DNA from: Paenibacillus sp. MSJ-34
Lineage (GTDB): Bacteria > Bacillota > Bacilli > Paenibacillales > Paenibacillaceae
DNA: 64,000 bases
Direction of reading: 5' to 3'
NCBI RefSeq assembly: GCF_018918005.1
Contig: NZ_JAHLPR010000029.1
Coordinates: forward strand, 1-64,000
Below are positions 14,322 to 23,295 of this stretch, piece by piece. The position numbers were made by a program, and so were the translations under genes. The notes under the pieces are model-generated. The model saw nothing but the letters and a program-made list of their open reading frames with translations, was not told the origin of the DNA and searched no databases. The number at the start of each line of letters is the position of its first letter. Position 1 is the stretch's first letter.

Positions 14322-15605
14322 TCAGCCGGTAACAACCTGCGCCTGCTCCGTCTGTTGCTGATGCTTCGCCGCCAATCTCGGCAAAGTGGCAATATAATAA
14401 ACAGCGACGATCAGGATTACGGTTCCGATGCCGTAGAAGAGCATATCTACATTAATAAACCGCGGGAACGCCACCGCGATCACGCCCAATGTCGCCGTTT
14501 GCGCCAGCATCATGAGCGGATTGATCCAGCCCTGCACCCGCCCCATCATTTTCGGATCTACGATTTGCGGCATCCAGCCGCCGATCGCTACGTTGATCGG
14601 ACCTAGCGTTAATCCGGTAAAAAACGCGAGGCCGTAAAATACCGCTTTCGACGAAGCAAATCCGCTGAGCGTAACGAGAATGCCGGCCATGAGAATTCCG
14701 CCGATCAACATTTGATACAGCTTCACCTTCTTCGCCATGAACGTGGCAAATATGCTTCCCGCCATAATGGCAACGCCGAATAACATGGACAACGCCACCA
14801 TGCTCGTTTCATAACGGACCGGGTCCAGCTTGTATTTCGTTACGTACATGAACAGCACGGAAAACCCGCCATTCACAATGCCAAACAAGAAGAAACCCGA
14901 TATAATTGCGAGAAGCAATTTGTTTTTCAAAATATAGATCATTCCGTCTTTAAAATCGCGAACGACATTGCCGAATTGGAGTTGCCGCCATGTCGTTCTC
15001 CCGTTGGGAAGGCGTACCTTGTCGCTCATGCGGCATGTGCGGATAAACCAGCCCAACAAGAGGAAAGCCGCCGCGTCGACCAGGATCGCTCCTTGGATGC
15101 CGATAAAACGGTAGAAAAACAGGCCAAGCGCCGTGCCGAACAGCATAAAGACGCTCATGACCATCTGATTTAATCCCGCCGCGGTCGTATACTCGTCCTT
15201 ATGCAATACCCCTTGCACCATCGCCGCCTCCGCCGGAGCGAAGAAATTGGCGACCGCGCTGCGCAGAAATAAAATCGCAAAGATGAGCGGCATCCAGCCC
15301 AGCGTTACCGCGCCGAGAAACATGATCGACAGCCCGGCGCTGATCCAATCGCTGTTCGCGGCGATCTTCTGCCGGTCCATCCGGTCGGCCACTACGCCGA
15401 CAATAAAAAAAACGACCAACGTCGGCAACGAATACATCATTTGCGTTAACGTCGTATAAACCGGCTGCTCTCCGAAACGTTCGAGCAAATAAAAGGCGAA
15501 GGCGCTCATGCCGATCTCCCTGCCCATTTGCGATGTCACCGTCGCCGAAAACAATTTGCGGTAATTGTCGTTTTTAAACACTCCAAGCGTACTTTTCTTT
15601 TCCAT
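14322..15605 (-). CDS. Major facilitator superfamily transporter
   Basis: About 427 residues with twelve hydrophobic segments; the loop 2-3 motif VADRMDRQKIA fits the MFS signature, and the layout matches the enterobactin-exporter/MFS_3 type. Substrate unknown. The ATG at 15605 (MEKKST) is preferred to the GTG three codons upstream because GAGGCGG lies 8 nt before it. It lies 28 bases upstream of the frameshifted hydrolase in the same direction, so the two were probably an operon. Confidence 0.85.
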   Translation of the reverse strand: MEKKSTLGVFKNDNYRKLFSATVTSQMGREIGMSAFAFYLLERFGEQPVYTTLTQMMYSLPTLVVFFIVGVVADRMDRQKIAANSDWISAGLSIMFLGAVTLGWMPLIFAILFLRSAVANFFAPAEAAMVQGVLHKDEYTTAAGLNQMVMSVFMLFGTALGLFFYRFIGIQGAILVDAAAFLLLGWFIRTCRMSDKVRLPNGRTTWRQLQFGNVVRDFKDGMIYILKNKLLLAIISGFFLFGIVNGGFSVLFMYVTKYKLDPVRYETSMVALSMLFGVAIMAGSIFATFMAKKVKLYQMLIGGILMAGILVTLSGFASSKAVFYGLAFFTGLTLGPINVAIGGWMPQIVDPKMMGRVQGWINPLMMLAQTATLGVIAVAFPRFINVDMLFYGIGTVILIVAVYYIATLPRLAAKHQQQTEQAQVVTG

Positions 15606-15765
15606 AGATTTCACCGCCTCTAGTCTTCTTTTCCTTATTTCACGCTCTTACCAAACCTTATCATGGTTATAAAGGAAAATAATCGGTCCGCAGGCGGAAT
15701 AAAATTCGGTTTGCGGGCGGAATTTTTGCCGCGGCAAAAAGAGAGATCGCTTGATTGAGGTTTGA

Positions 15766-15771
15766 TATAAT
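15766..15771 (+). promoter_or_regulatory. TATAAT -10 box directly before the protease gene
   Basis: Perfect TATAAT at 15766-15771; the transcription start would fall near 15778, on top of the first in-frame ATG at 15777. No clear -35 is visible. Confidence 0.5.
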
Positions 15772-15776
15772 AGGGT

Positions 15777-16649
15777 ATGGAGCCATTCGGAGAGGGGGAG
15801 AATGCTATTAAAAATCATGCGGCGAACGATGATAAAGACGCGCTAAAACCAACAGACGATGCGGAACAACCGATTTACGAATGGGAGGAGGAAGGTTTCT
15901 GGGAGGAGGAAGACGAAGATGAAGAAGAGAGAGAACGGCAAGCCGAGAAGCGAAGAAAATGGATTAGAAGAACGTTGGCGGGCTTGCTTGCCGTGATGCT
16001 GTTCGGCAATTTGATCGCCTTCCTGCCGCAAATATACAGCCTCCCGGCGATCCGTTTTTTGCAAAAAAACAATGAGCTGTCGCAGAAGGAACAGATTCGG
16101 CAATATAAGCAAGCCGTTGTCGGCGTAAATACCGACGGCAGCAAAGGCACCGGATTCAATATCGACGAAACCGGCCTCATTATTACGAACCAGCACGTGA
16201 TCGACCGGATGCAGGTCGGCACCGTCAGTTTTCTTCGAGGGGATATCTATGCCGCAGACGTTGTCTTTAGCGATCCGGCGATTGACACCGCGATCTTGAA
16301 AATTCGCGGCGATCATGACGATCTTCCTACGCTGGAATTGGAGACGGAATCGCAATGGCAAGCCGGAGACTCCGTTTATGTGGTCGGCAACCCTTTATCC
16401 TTCTATCAAATCGCCAATGAAGGCGTGATTCTCGGGCTAACCTCGCTTACCGGTTGGGATTTGCCGGTTATGATGATCGATGCCCCGATCTACAAAGGAA
16501 ATAGCGGAAGCCCAGTCATAAACGGGAACGGCAAAGTGATCGCCGTCGTGTTCGCCACATCCAAAATCGAACGCGAAGAAGAATCGATCAACGTCGGTCT
16601 GGCGGTTCCGGTCGAGCATATGCGCGAATATATCGAAGAACAATTCTAA
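15777..16649 (+). CDS. Membrane-anchored trypsin-like serine protease
   Basis: 290 residues. A very acidic cytoplasmic N-terminus (EEEGFWEEEDEDEEERERQ), basic stop-transfer RRKW, one membrane segment (about 66-86), then an extracytoplasmic S1C protease domain with the full triad: His in TNQHVID, Asp in DTAILKI, Ser in YKGNSGSPVI. No PDZ domain, unlike HtrA. The start is unclear: ATG 15777 has no ribosome site and overlaps the predicted transcription start, while a strong GGAGAGGGGGAG at 15790-15800 serves an out-of-frame ATG (15802) opening a 14-codon ORF, and an in-frame ATT at 15807. Confidence 0.85.
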   Translation: MEPFGEGENAIKNHAANDDKDALKPTDDAEQPIYEWEEEGFWEEEDEDEEERERQAEKRRKWIRRTLAGLLAVMLFGNLIAFLPQIYSLPAIRFLQKNNELSQKEQIRQYKQAVVGVNTDGSKGTGFNIDETGLIITNQHVIDRMQVGTVSFLRGDIYAADVVFSDPAIDTAILKIRGDHDDLPTLELETESQWQAGDSVYVVGNPLSFYQIANEGVILGLTSLTGWDLPVMMIDAPIYKGNSGSPVINGNGKVIAVVFATSKIEREEESINVGLAVPVEHMREYIEEQF

Positions 16650-17575
16650 GCCTGTTTCTGTACGATTGCTTGCTCCGGAGCCGCCTTGCCCGTTTTCTCC
16701 AGCGTGACCCAGACCAATCCGGCCGCAATCAGCACGCCGCCGGCGATTTGCCAACCTTTGACAACCTCACCGTACATCAAATAACCTGCCGCAACGGCGG
16801 TGGCGGGCACGGCATAACGAAAAAAATTGGCCCGGCTGGCGCCGGCTTTGAGCATGCCGTAATTCCATACGAAAAACGCGAAAAATGTGGCGGGCACAAT
16901 ATTATAGAAGATCGCTATCCATTTCACCGCGTCTAGCGCGGCCCAATCGATTGCCGTCCACGTCCCCCATGTGAACGGGAACATAAACAATACGCCGAAC
17001 AAGATATACCAGGTGCTGACGCGCAGCGCGGAGTAACGCTTCATTAAAGGCATGCAGGCCAAATTAAACAATGCCCCGAGCAAGCTGATCGCAAGCGATA
17101 TCAGGTCGCCCCATAAATGCTCGGATCCGAAATCCAATCCTTGTCCCCCGCCGAGGATGATCAGCACGACGCCGATAAATGCCAATCCTCCGCCGATCAT
17201 GAGGCGCGCCGTTATTTTCTCGTTCGTGAACAACGGAGCAAGCAGCATCGTAAAGATAGGCCAGGGCCCAACGTTAAGCAATGATGCGTTGGCCAACGTC
17301 GTTAACTGAATCGAATAGAGCACGCCGATTTCCAAAACCGCGACGCCAAACAATCCCAGGAACAGCAGCTTGATCATATCTTTCCATCCGACAAGTACGC
17401 TTCCTTCCTTAAGCTTTAAGACGATAAAAAAGAGCGGCACCGCTCCGGCAAACCGCAGAAAAGCAAGCGTAGCCGGGTGCAATGATTCCATGATCAAACG
17501 TGAAATGCCAAAATTGAATCCCCAAATGACCGAACTGACGATTAACCCCAGATACACCATCGATCTGCTATGCAT
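16646..17575 (-). CDS. EamA-family (DMT) transporter
   Basis: 309 residues with ten hydrophobic segments in two EamA halves, typical of drug/metabolite exporters; substrate unknown. ATG at 17575 (MHSRSMVYLGL) is preceded by ATAGGAGCC at 10 nt, and gives the standard family length; longer frames run through a TATAAT at about 17667. The 3' end overlaps the convergent protease gene by 4 bases. Confidence 0.88.
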   Translation of the reverse strand: MHSRSMVYLGLIVSSVIWGFNFGISRLIMESLHPATLAFLRFAGAVPLFFIVLKLKEGSVLVGWKDMIKLLFLGLFGVAVLEIGVLYSIQLTTLANASLLNVGPWPIFTMLLAPLFTNEKITARLMIGGGLAFIGVVLIILGGGQGLDFGSEHLWGDLISLAISLLGALFNLACMPLMKRYSALRVSTWYILFGVLFMFPFTWGTWTAIDWAALDAVKWIAIFYNIVPATFFAFFVWNYGMLKAGASRANFFRYAVPATAVAAGYLMYGEVVKGWQIAGGVLIAAGLVWVTLEKTGKAAPEQAIVQKQA

Positions 17576-17738
17576 ATGTATGTGGCTCCTATCCGTATTT
17601 ATCTTTGAATCGGCTCTCTCTTTCGCTTGCATAGTCACTTTCAGGAAATCATTCCCACCCCACATTATAACAGAATCATTCCACGCACCACATCTCTTTT
17701 TATCATTTTTCCCCGTGCAGGAATGAAGGCCGCAGCAA

Positions 17739-17781
17739 CAAAGAGACCGCCCCCCCAAGGTTTTGGGAGCCGGCCTCTTTA
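17739..17781 (-). terminator. Terminator after the spore-surface gene
   Basis: AAAGAGGCCGGC ... GCGGTCTCTTT imperfect hairpin with runs of C/T, just 3' of the gene ending at 17807. Confidence 0.55.
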
Positions 17782-17806
17782 CGCAAATTTCGTATCCGGA
17801 ATTGAA

Positions 17807-18214
17807 TTACGTGGTTAAAATACCGCTGAAAGCGATCGGACCGATCACCGTCGCGCTCGTACCCGCCGATAAATTTTCGATGGAGAGCGTGTAATCGTGA
17901 ACGCCTGGCGCAACATTTGCATCGGTGAACTGGACAGGAACTGAATAATACTTTTCAAAACCGGATTCGATCCCTTGACGCACATAATAGATGACATTCG
18001 TGTCGCGGAAAATGCGCAACAAGACGTCTGAAACGCCTGTATCTCCGCGTACGCCTACAACCGCCTTCAAATCTACGAAATTGGGGACGCCCGGAACCGT
18101 TAATCTGAAAGACGCAATCCCTACGCCTGCCGGAGTGATAGGTACCGGGATTGCCACGCCGCCGGAAACCGGCGTCGGCACGCTCGCGTTGTAATCAATG
18201 AACTGCACAGCCAT
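17807..18214 (-). CDS. Hypothetical beta-rich protein, probable spore surface
   Basis: 135 residues with no signal peptide; Val/Thr/Gly-rich strands such as PVSGGVAIPVPITPAGVG and a YTLSIENLSAG segment suggest a beta-sandwich. Not assigned to a named family. It starts at ATG 18214 with AAGGAG upstream and is next to two DUF4183 genes, one collagen-like, so exosporium or spore-surface location is inferred from neighbours. Confidence 0.65.
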   Translation of the reverse strand: MAVQFIDYNASVPTPVSGGVAIPVPITPAGVGIASFRLTVPGVPNFVDLKAVVGVRGDTGVSDVLLRIFRDTNVIYYVRQGIESGFEKYYSVPVQFTDANVAPGVHDYTLSIENLSAGTSATVIGPIAFSGILTT

Positions 18215-18360
18215 TTAGCATTCAACTCCTTTTGGAAGATACTTCATTCTATGCCGGAGTGGTAGAAAACGTATGGACAAGGCAACCGCAGCATTTATAT
18301 CAATTTTTAATAGTTATCATATGTATGCCGACAAGCAAGCTGCATTGTCGACATCTTCTG

Positions 18361-18645
18361 TCAGTTTACAACGATCTCAACGGTTACCGGATTTCCGGGA
18401 TTAAGCAAATTGCCGTCCGGAATCGTAATGGCCGTCGTGCTGAGCGTCGAAGCGTCACCTTGCTGGATCACGCCGTTAACATAAAGATTGTAGAATGCGT
18501 ATGTCGCTGGAAATGCCGTCACAGCCGCACCGGTATCATCCGTGAAGGCTGTAGCGGCAATCGCAAAGGTAGCGCCCGTCCCCGTTCCGTCTCCGATGGT
18601 GGAAGCATATCGCAAAGACAGAAGAAACGGTTTTGTCACTGCCAT
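18361..18645 (-). CDS. DUF4183 domain protein, probable spore surface
   Basis: 94 residues from ATG 18645 with AGGAGGTG 6 nt upstream. Nearly the whole protein resembles DUF4183 (TYAFYNLYVNGVIQQGD, then NPGNPVTVEIVVN), a domain common on Bacillales spore-surface proteins and at the C-terminus of collagen-like ones, as in the neighbour at 18729-19769. Confidence 0.7.
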   Translation of the reverse strand: MAVTKPFLLSLRYASTIGDGTGTGATFAIAATAFTDDTGAAVTAFPATYAFYNLYVNGVIQQGDASTLSTTAITIPDGNLLNPGNPVTVEIVVN

Positions 18646-18728
18646 CAGGTTCACCTCCTCTCCCTCTATTTAATGCGATAAATAGAGGTTGGGAGACGGC
18701 CATTCTATTCATTCTTTTATATCATTTT

Positions 18729-19769
18729 TTAAAAGACTAGCTCCCCTATGAATTGAACGGTTTCCAATATGATCGGGGAACCGGCGTAGATGGTATCCCC
18801 CGTAGCGTTCAACGTAAGCGCGTTCGGCGCGACGTTGTACATTCGGCCTTCCTGAAGAATCCCGTTAATCGATAAGTTGCTGTATCCGTTCGTTCCCAAT
18901 CCTGCAAATTCCGCCGCTTGATTTCCGTTATCGTCAGTAAAATCTTCAGCCGGAATCGTCTCCGGGTCCGACAATTCAATATTCGATTCGGGAATATAAT
19001 AATATCGGTTCACGGTCGGGATAATGTTGATGCCGGTGACCGGGCCGCCGGGAGGTCCTTGCGGCCCTTGAGGGCCCTGCGGACCTTGGGGCCCCGGGAG
19101 ACCCTGCGGGCCGGGAGGGCCCGTTTCGCCTTGCGCGCCCGGCATTCCTTCGGGTCCGGGCGATCCGGCAGGCCCCCGCTCGCCTTGGGGGCCGGGCGGA
19201 CCCGACGGACCTGGCGCTCCTTGGGGACCGGGCTCTCCCGGCGGGCCAGGCAGCCCCGGCAAGCCCCGCTCGCCTTGAGGGCCCGTCGCTCCAGCTTCCC
19301 CCGGCGACCCATCGCGGCCCGGCTCTCCCTTCGCGCCGGACTCTCCCGCCGGCCCGCGGGCTCCAGCTTCCCCCCGCAATCCCTGCTTCCCTTCCGGACC
19401 CGGCGGACCCTGGGGTCCGGACTCTCCTCGCATGCCTTGCGCTCCCGGCACTCCTTGAGGACCGGCTTGGGGGCTCGGATCGCCTTGCGGCGGACTGCCC
19501 GCTCTCAGCGGCGCTCTCCATGCGCGGGGATATGCCGCTCTGGCGAAGCGATACCGGAAGCGATAGCGTTTTAATCGGCCGATCCTATACTTTTTCCGTT
19601 GCCGGCATCGTTTTCGAATTAGCCATTTCTTTCGCTTCTTAATCTTCGACGCCTTTTTTGATGTTGTCCCAATCCTGAAACAAGTTGATTTCTTTCTCTT
19701 TTTCGTTACGGTAAACCGCCGTTTGATGCTTCTCCTCTTTTTTCTTCTGCTCGTACCGGAACAGGCCAA
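18729..19769 (-). CDS. Collagen-like protein with C-terminal DUF4183 domain
   Basis: About 346 residues if started at TTG 19769 (GGAGG 10 nt upstream). A Lys/Arg-rich N-terminus of about 85 residues precedes roughly 50 Gly-X-Y triplets ([19 protein letters not shown] style), then a DUF4183 domain ([26 protein letters not shown]). Collagen-plus-C-terminal-globule is the layout of BclA-like exosporium filaments. The start is uncertain because a second frame through 19640-19770 reads like a normal acidic protein while this frame is unusually basic. The GC-rich repeats give long open shadow frames on both strands, which are not genes. Confidence 0.75.
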   Translation of the reverse strand: MACSGTSRRKKRRSIKRRFTVTKKRKKSTCFRIGTTSKKASKIKKRKKWLIRKRCRQRKKYRIGRLKRYRFRYRFARAAYPRAWRAPLRAGSPPQGDPSPQAGPQGVPGAQGMRGESGPQGPPGPEGKQGLRGEAGARGPAGESGAKGEPGRDGSPGEAGATGPQGERGLPGLPGPPGEPGPQGAPGPSGPPGPQGERGPAGSPGPEGMPGAQGETGPPGPQGLPGPQGPQGPQGPQGPPGGPVTGINIIPTVNRYYYIPESNIELSDPETIPAEDFTDDNGNQAAEFAGLGTNGYSNLSINGILQEGRMYNVAPNALTLNATGDTIYAGSPIILETVQFIGELVF

Positions 19770-19862
19770 TGCATGAACACCTCCGCGATCGGACTCTTTA
19801 CTGTATCCTATGTCAATTGTCCAATCGAAGCATGGCCGTTTGCCCGGTAGGCCCAAGACCAT

Positions 19863-19989
19863 TTATTTCGTAATTTCCACTTTTCTTTCCTTGCCGTCCC
19901 ACCGAACGGTTGCGCCTAACGCCTCTGCAACCGATCGCACCGGCACGTACGTCGTATTATCGATGAGCAGTCACGGTAACCTTCTCCAA
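19863..19989 (-). pseudogene. Broken copper-amine-oxidase-N-like (stalk domain) mini-protein
   Basis: TTG at 19989 has a strong GGGAGGAGGGC site and opens MEKVTVTA, then stops. One base out of frame the sequence continues IDNTTYVPVRSVAEALGA and VRWDGKERKVEITK before a stop at 19863. Together they make a 40-45 residue protein of the Cu-amine-oxidase N-terminal/stalk repeat type, common in paenibacilli as secreted or phage-associated small proteins. A single-base shift around 19965 breaks it. Confidence 0.6.
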
Positions 19990-20048
19990 CGAGTTGCCCT
20001 CCTCCCGTTTTTCATCGAATTTCCATAATTGATGAGTCTCGTAGCGAA

Positions 20049-20777
20049 TTACGGTTCGATAAGTCCGTACTTCGTTTTGATTCGATCCAATTTTTCGAGC
20101 ATCGGCCGCGAAAGAATGAAAAGAAAAAATACCGTCGCGACCGCATGCACCATATCGAACCAAAAACCCGAAATATAAGCGGCCAGCAACGCCTCCCATG
20201 AAAATTGCGGCGTATACATCAGCACTGAGCCGATATTAATAATGCCGCCGTAAACGATGAAAGTCGAACATCCGCCAAATACGCATAAAGAAAGCTTCGT
20301 TTTCTTGAGCAGCCCTTTTCGAAACAAAATGCCCGCCAAAAAACCGATGATGCCGAAACAGAACATTTGCCACGGCGTCCATGGCCCTTGCCCAAAGAAA
20401 AAATTGGAGGCGAATCCCGCCATCGCGCCGACCAGAAAACCCGCTTCCGCCCCCAGGCTTACACCGGCAATCATAACGATCGCCACCACAGGTTTGAACT
20501 GCGGCAGCATGAAAAACGCCGCCCGTCCCGCAACGGCGATGGCTGCCAATACCGCGATAACGATGAGCTCCCGCGCCTGCGGCTTTCGATGCTCGAATAC
20601 GAAGGCGAAAGGAATCATCGTGTACAGCACAATCAACAAACTGATAAAATAATATTTCCGGTCGTTTAACAGGAACACACCCGCCATGATCGTAGCGGGA
20701 ATGACAATAAGAATAAGCGCCGACGCCAGTATCGTTCTTCGTCTTAACCGACGATCTTCGCTCCGCTGCGTTGGCAT
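20049..20777 (-). CDS. ECF transporter S component, predicted cobalamin type (CbrT-like)
   Basis: 242 residues with six or more membrane segments. GRAAFFMLPQFKPVVAIVMI and FGQGPWTPWQMFCFGIIGF are hallmarks of the CbrT-like S components; CbrT is a proven vitamin B12 ECF substrate-binding subunit. The S component binds the vitamin and docks to EcfT. The start is ATG 20777, with AGAGG 13 nt upstream; the 5' end overlaps the ATPase gene by 34 bases. Substrate here is inferred from family, the cobalamin riboswitch upstream and the transcobalamin-like partners. Confidence 0.82.
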   Translation of the reverse strand: MPTQRSEDRRLRRRTILASALILIVIPATIMAGVFLLNDRKYYFISLLIVLYTMIPFAFVFEHRKPQARELIVIAVLAAIAVAGRAAFFMLPQFKPVVAIVMIAGVSLGAEAGFLVGAMAGFASNFFFGQGPWTPWQMFCFGIIGFLAGILFRKGLLKKTKLSLCVFGGCSTFIVYGGIINIGSVLMYTPQFSWEALLAAYISGFWFDMVHAVATVFFLFILSRPMLEKLDRIKTKYGLIEP

Positions 20778-22432
20778 CGTTCGATCACATCCTCTGCGGT
20801 TACCGCCTCGCTCCATATATGGCGCGCCATACGGTTGGCCGCGGTCGTATAAAAGCTGTTGCCCGCAAAAAATCGCTTTGTCTCATTCGACGTGACTATG
20901 CTCCCGTCGAAGAACATGGCGCAAACGTCTCCATGCTTGGCGCAAAACTCGATATCATGCGAAACCATCATGATCGTCACTCCGTCCGCGTTCAGCTTCT
21001 TTAGAAAGAGCGCAAGCTTTTCCTTGAAAAATCCGTCCAACCCTTTGGTCGGTTCGTCGAGCAGCAGGATTGCCGGTTCCGATAAAAGCACCTTGGCGAG
21101 CGCCGCCCGCTGCTGCTCCCCTCCGCTCAAGTCGTACGGATGCATGTCCAGCAAATGTTCGAGTTCCGCAAACGAAGCGGCCGCTTTCACTTTATCCGCC
21201 TTTTCTTCCCGCGTCAGGTCGGTTTGCGCGAGCATTTCATATAAATCTTGCTCTACCGTTTTTTTCACAAACAGCATTTGCGGATTTTGCGGCAGCACGC
21301 CTATATTTCTCGTAAAAAGCTCTCTGGCGCTCATCTTGGCAGGGTCCTTGCCCCCGACGAGCACTTTCCCCCTATAAGGGCGATAGATCCCGCTAATCAG
21401 GGAGAGCGCCGTCGTCTTTCCCGTTCCGTTTCCCCCGACGATGCAGTAGAATTGCCCTTCCTTCACTTCGAACGACAAATCTTTAATAATGTCGGGACCC
21501 TGCTTGTCATGCTTGAACCACACGTCTTTGAACTTCACGGCGACGGGCCGCGGGGCATCCGCCGGGCTTTCCCGCTCGGTGGCCGCATGCCTGGCCGTTT
21601 TGCCGTCTAGGTAAGCTTGAAGCCATGTGCGGCCTTCCTTCACCGTCACGGGACAAGGCAAATCATTGTCGACTGCCGCATAAATCCGCATCGGCGCCGG
21701 CATCGACACGAACATCGGATGCCGCATGGCGCGCAGCGCTTCTCCGGCCTTTCGCGGAGCGGCGTCCGCAACGATCGTTCCCCGATCCAGGACGACCAGA
21801 CGATCCGATATCGGAAGGACGTCTTCCAGACGATGCTCTGTCATAATGACGGTTGTGCCAAGTTCGCGGTTTATTTTTTTCACCGTTTCCAAAAAATCCG
21901 CCGCCGCAATCGGATCCAGCTGAGAGGTTGGCTCATCCAGAAGTAAGACGGAAGGATGCATCGCCATCACGGAAGCCAAATTGAGAAGCTGCTTCTGGCC
22001 CCCGGAAAGGTCGGTCACCCGGTGATGAAACCATGTCTGAATTCCGAAAAAACTGGCCATCTCCGCCACGCGCAAACGTATCGTGCGATTGTCGAAACCT
22101 AGACTCTCCAGCCCGAAAGCAAGCTCATGCCATACTTTATCCGTTACGATTTGATTGTCCGAACTTTGGAGCACGAATCCGATTTCCGCCGCCTGTGTGC
22201 GGCGGTCCATTTCTTCGATCGGCCGGCCGCGATAATAAATGTCCCCGCTTCGCTTGCCGTGCGGTGCAAGAACGGGCTTTAACTGCCGAAGCAGCGTGCT
22301 TTTGCCGCAGCCCGACTTGCCGCAAATCGTCACAAACTCTCCGCTTTGCACCGATAGTTTAAGATGGGAGAGCGTCTTGCGATCTTGGCCGGGAAACGTA
22401 AAGCTTACATTCTGGATTCGATAAATTTCCAT
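20744..22432 (-). CDS. Fused ECF transporter ATPase (EcfA-EcfA')
   Basis: 562 residues, two ABC ATPase domains in one chain. First: Walker A GKSGCGKST, signature DLSGGQKQLL, Walker B SVLLLDEPTSQLD. Second: GGNGTGKTT, DLSGGEQQRA, AILLLDEPTKGLD. Fused ATPases are common in dedicated (group I) ECF systems. ATG 22432 is preceded by GGAGGG at 6 nt. It overlaps the ecfT 3' end by 28 bases and the S gene by 34, so the four transport genes form a tightly coupled operon. It powers vitamin uptake. Confidence 0.93.
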   Translation of the reverse strand: MEIYRIQNVSFTFPGQDRKTLSHLKLSVQSGEFVTICGKSGCGKSTLLRQLKPVLAPHGKRSGDIYYRGRPIEEMDRRTQAAEIGFVLQSSDNQIVTDKVWHELAFGLESLGFDNRTIRLRVAEMASFFGIQTWFHHRVTDLSGGQKQLLNLASVMAMHPSVLLLDEPTSQLDPIAAADFLETVKKINRELGTTVIMTEHRLEDVLPISDRLVVLDRGTIVADAAPRKAGEALRAMRHPMFVSMPAPMRIYAAVDNDLPCPVTVKEGRTWLQAYLDGKTARHAATERESPADAPRPVAVKFKDVWFKHDKQGPDIIKDLSFEVKEGQFYCIVGGNGTGKTTALSLISGIYRPYRGKVLVGGKDPAKMSARELFTRNIGVLPQNPQMLFVKKTVEQDLYEMLAQTDLTREEKADKVKAAASFAELEHLLDMHPYDLSGGEQQRAALAKVLLSEPAILLLDEPTKGLDGFFKEKLALFLKKLNADGVTIMMVSHDIEFCAKHGDVCAMFFDGSIVTSNETKRFFAGNSFYTTAANRMARHIWSEAVTAEDVIERCQRSGAKIVG

Positions 22433-23295
22433 TTCAGACCCTCCGCCAAATTGATGATCACGGGCAGCATGCATAGAACGAAATAAGCGGCGTACACGAC
22501 GATACTGAACGGCGACATCTCTACCATTTTCAAGGAAGGAAAGAAACGCATCGCAGCTTGCCCCATAACGGCGCCAATAGCCACAATGGCGATGAATCCC
22601 GTCATGATTGACAAGACGGCCTTATCCCGGTTGTCGAATCGATAGATGGAAAAACTGGTACGGTTCGGCAAGCCGTATCCTCTGGATTTCATCGAATCTG
22701 CCGTTTCGATCGCATTTTCCAACGCCCAGGTCGCCATGACAGACAGGACGGTCAACCCATTCCGCGCCCGCATGGCCAAGCTTCCTTGCGTCGCGTCCCT
22801 TCCGATACATCGCTGCGCGCGGGAAATCGCCCTGATTTGCGCCGTATATCTGGGTACGAAACGAAGCGTCATCGAAAAAACAAGCGACAGCGAAGGCAGT
22901 ATTTTTCCGAAAAGATAAATGAACTTATCCGACGTCATCACGGCATTGTAACAGGAGAACCATAAGATAACCGTGATAAACATGCAGGCTGCCGCCGCGC
23001 CGAACAGAACGGACTCCAGCGTAACGGGATTCCCGCTTTTCAGATAGAACAGAATCGTAACGCCCGCGTGATGAAAGGCCGGATTGAGAACCGCCATGAA
23101 CAATAACAGCGGCAGCATATATAGCAATTGAAATCGGATTGCCTTCATACCCTGTAACGTGACCGAATAGATTGCAGCGCTTGCGAGCGATATGATTTGC
23201 AGAACGGGATGCATAAATAGCATGCTGCAAGCCAATACCGCGGCAAAATAAACAAAATTGACAAGCGGATGAAAAGAAGAAAAACTATCCCTCAC
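22405..23295 (-). CDS. ECF transporter transmembrane component EcfT
   Basis: 296 residues from GTG 23295, which has GGGAGGAG 6 nt upstream; an upstream ATG lies inside the previous gene and lacks a site. Five to seven membrane segments, with the coupling-helix region between them containing the two Ala-Arg-Gly-like motifs (ISRAQR / SMKSRGYGLP) that contact the ATPases. The start overlaps the stop of the membrane-anchored DUF4430 gene by 11 bases (GTGAGGGATAG). Confidence 0.9.
   Translation of the reverse strand: MRDSFSSFHPLVNFVYFAAVLACSMLFMHPVLQIISLASAAIYSVTLQGMKAIRFQLLYMLPLLLFMAVLNPAFHHAGVTILFYLKSGNPVTLESVLFGAAAACMFITVILWFSCYNAVMTSDKFIYLFGKILPSLSLVFSMTLRFVPRYTAQIRAISRAQRCIGRDATQGSLAMRARNGLTVLSVMATWALENAIETADSMKSRGYGLPNRTSFSIYRFDNRDKAVLSIMTGFIAIVAIGAVMGQAAMRFFPSLKMVEMSPFSIVVYAAYFVLCMLPVIINLAEGLKWKFIESRM

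Noticed and set aside
18976-19574. Long open frames on both strands across the collagen-like repeat
   Set aside because: Gly-X-Y repeats with GC-rich codons open other frames; their translations are Arg/Ser-rich shadows.
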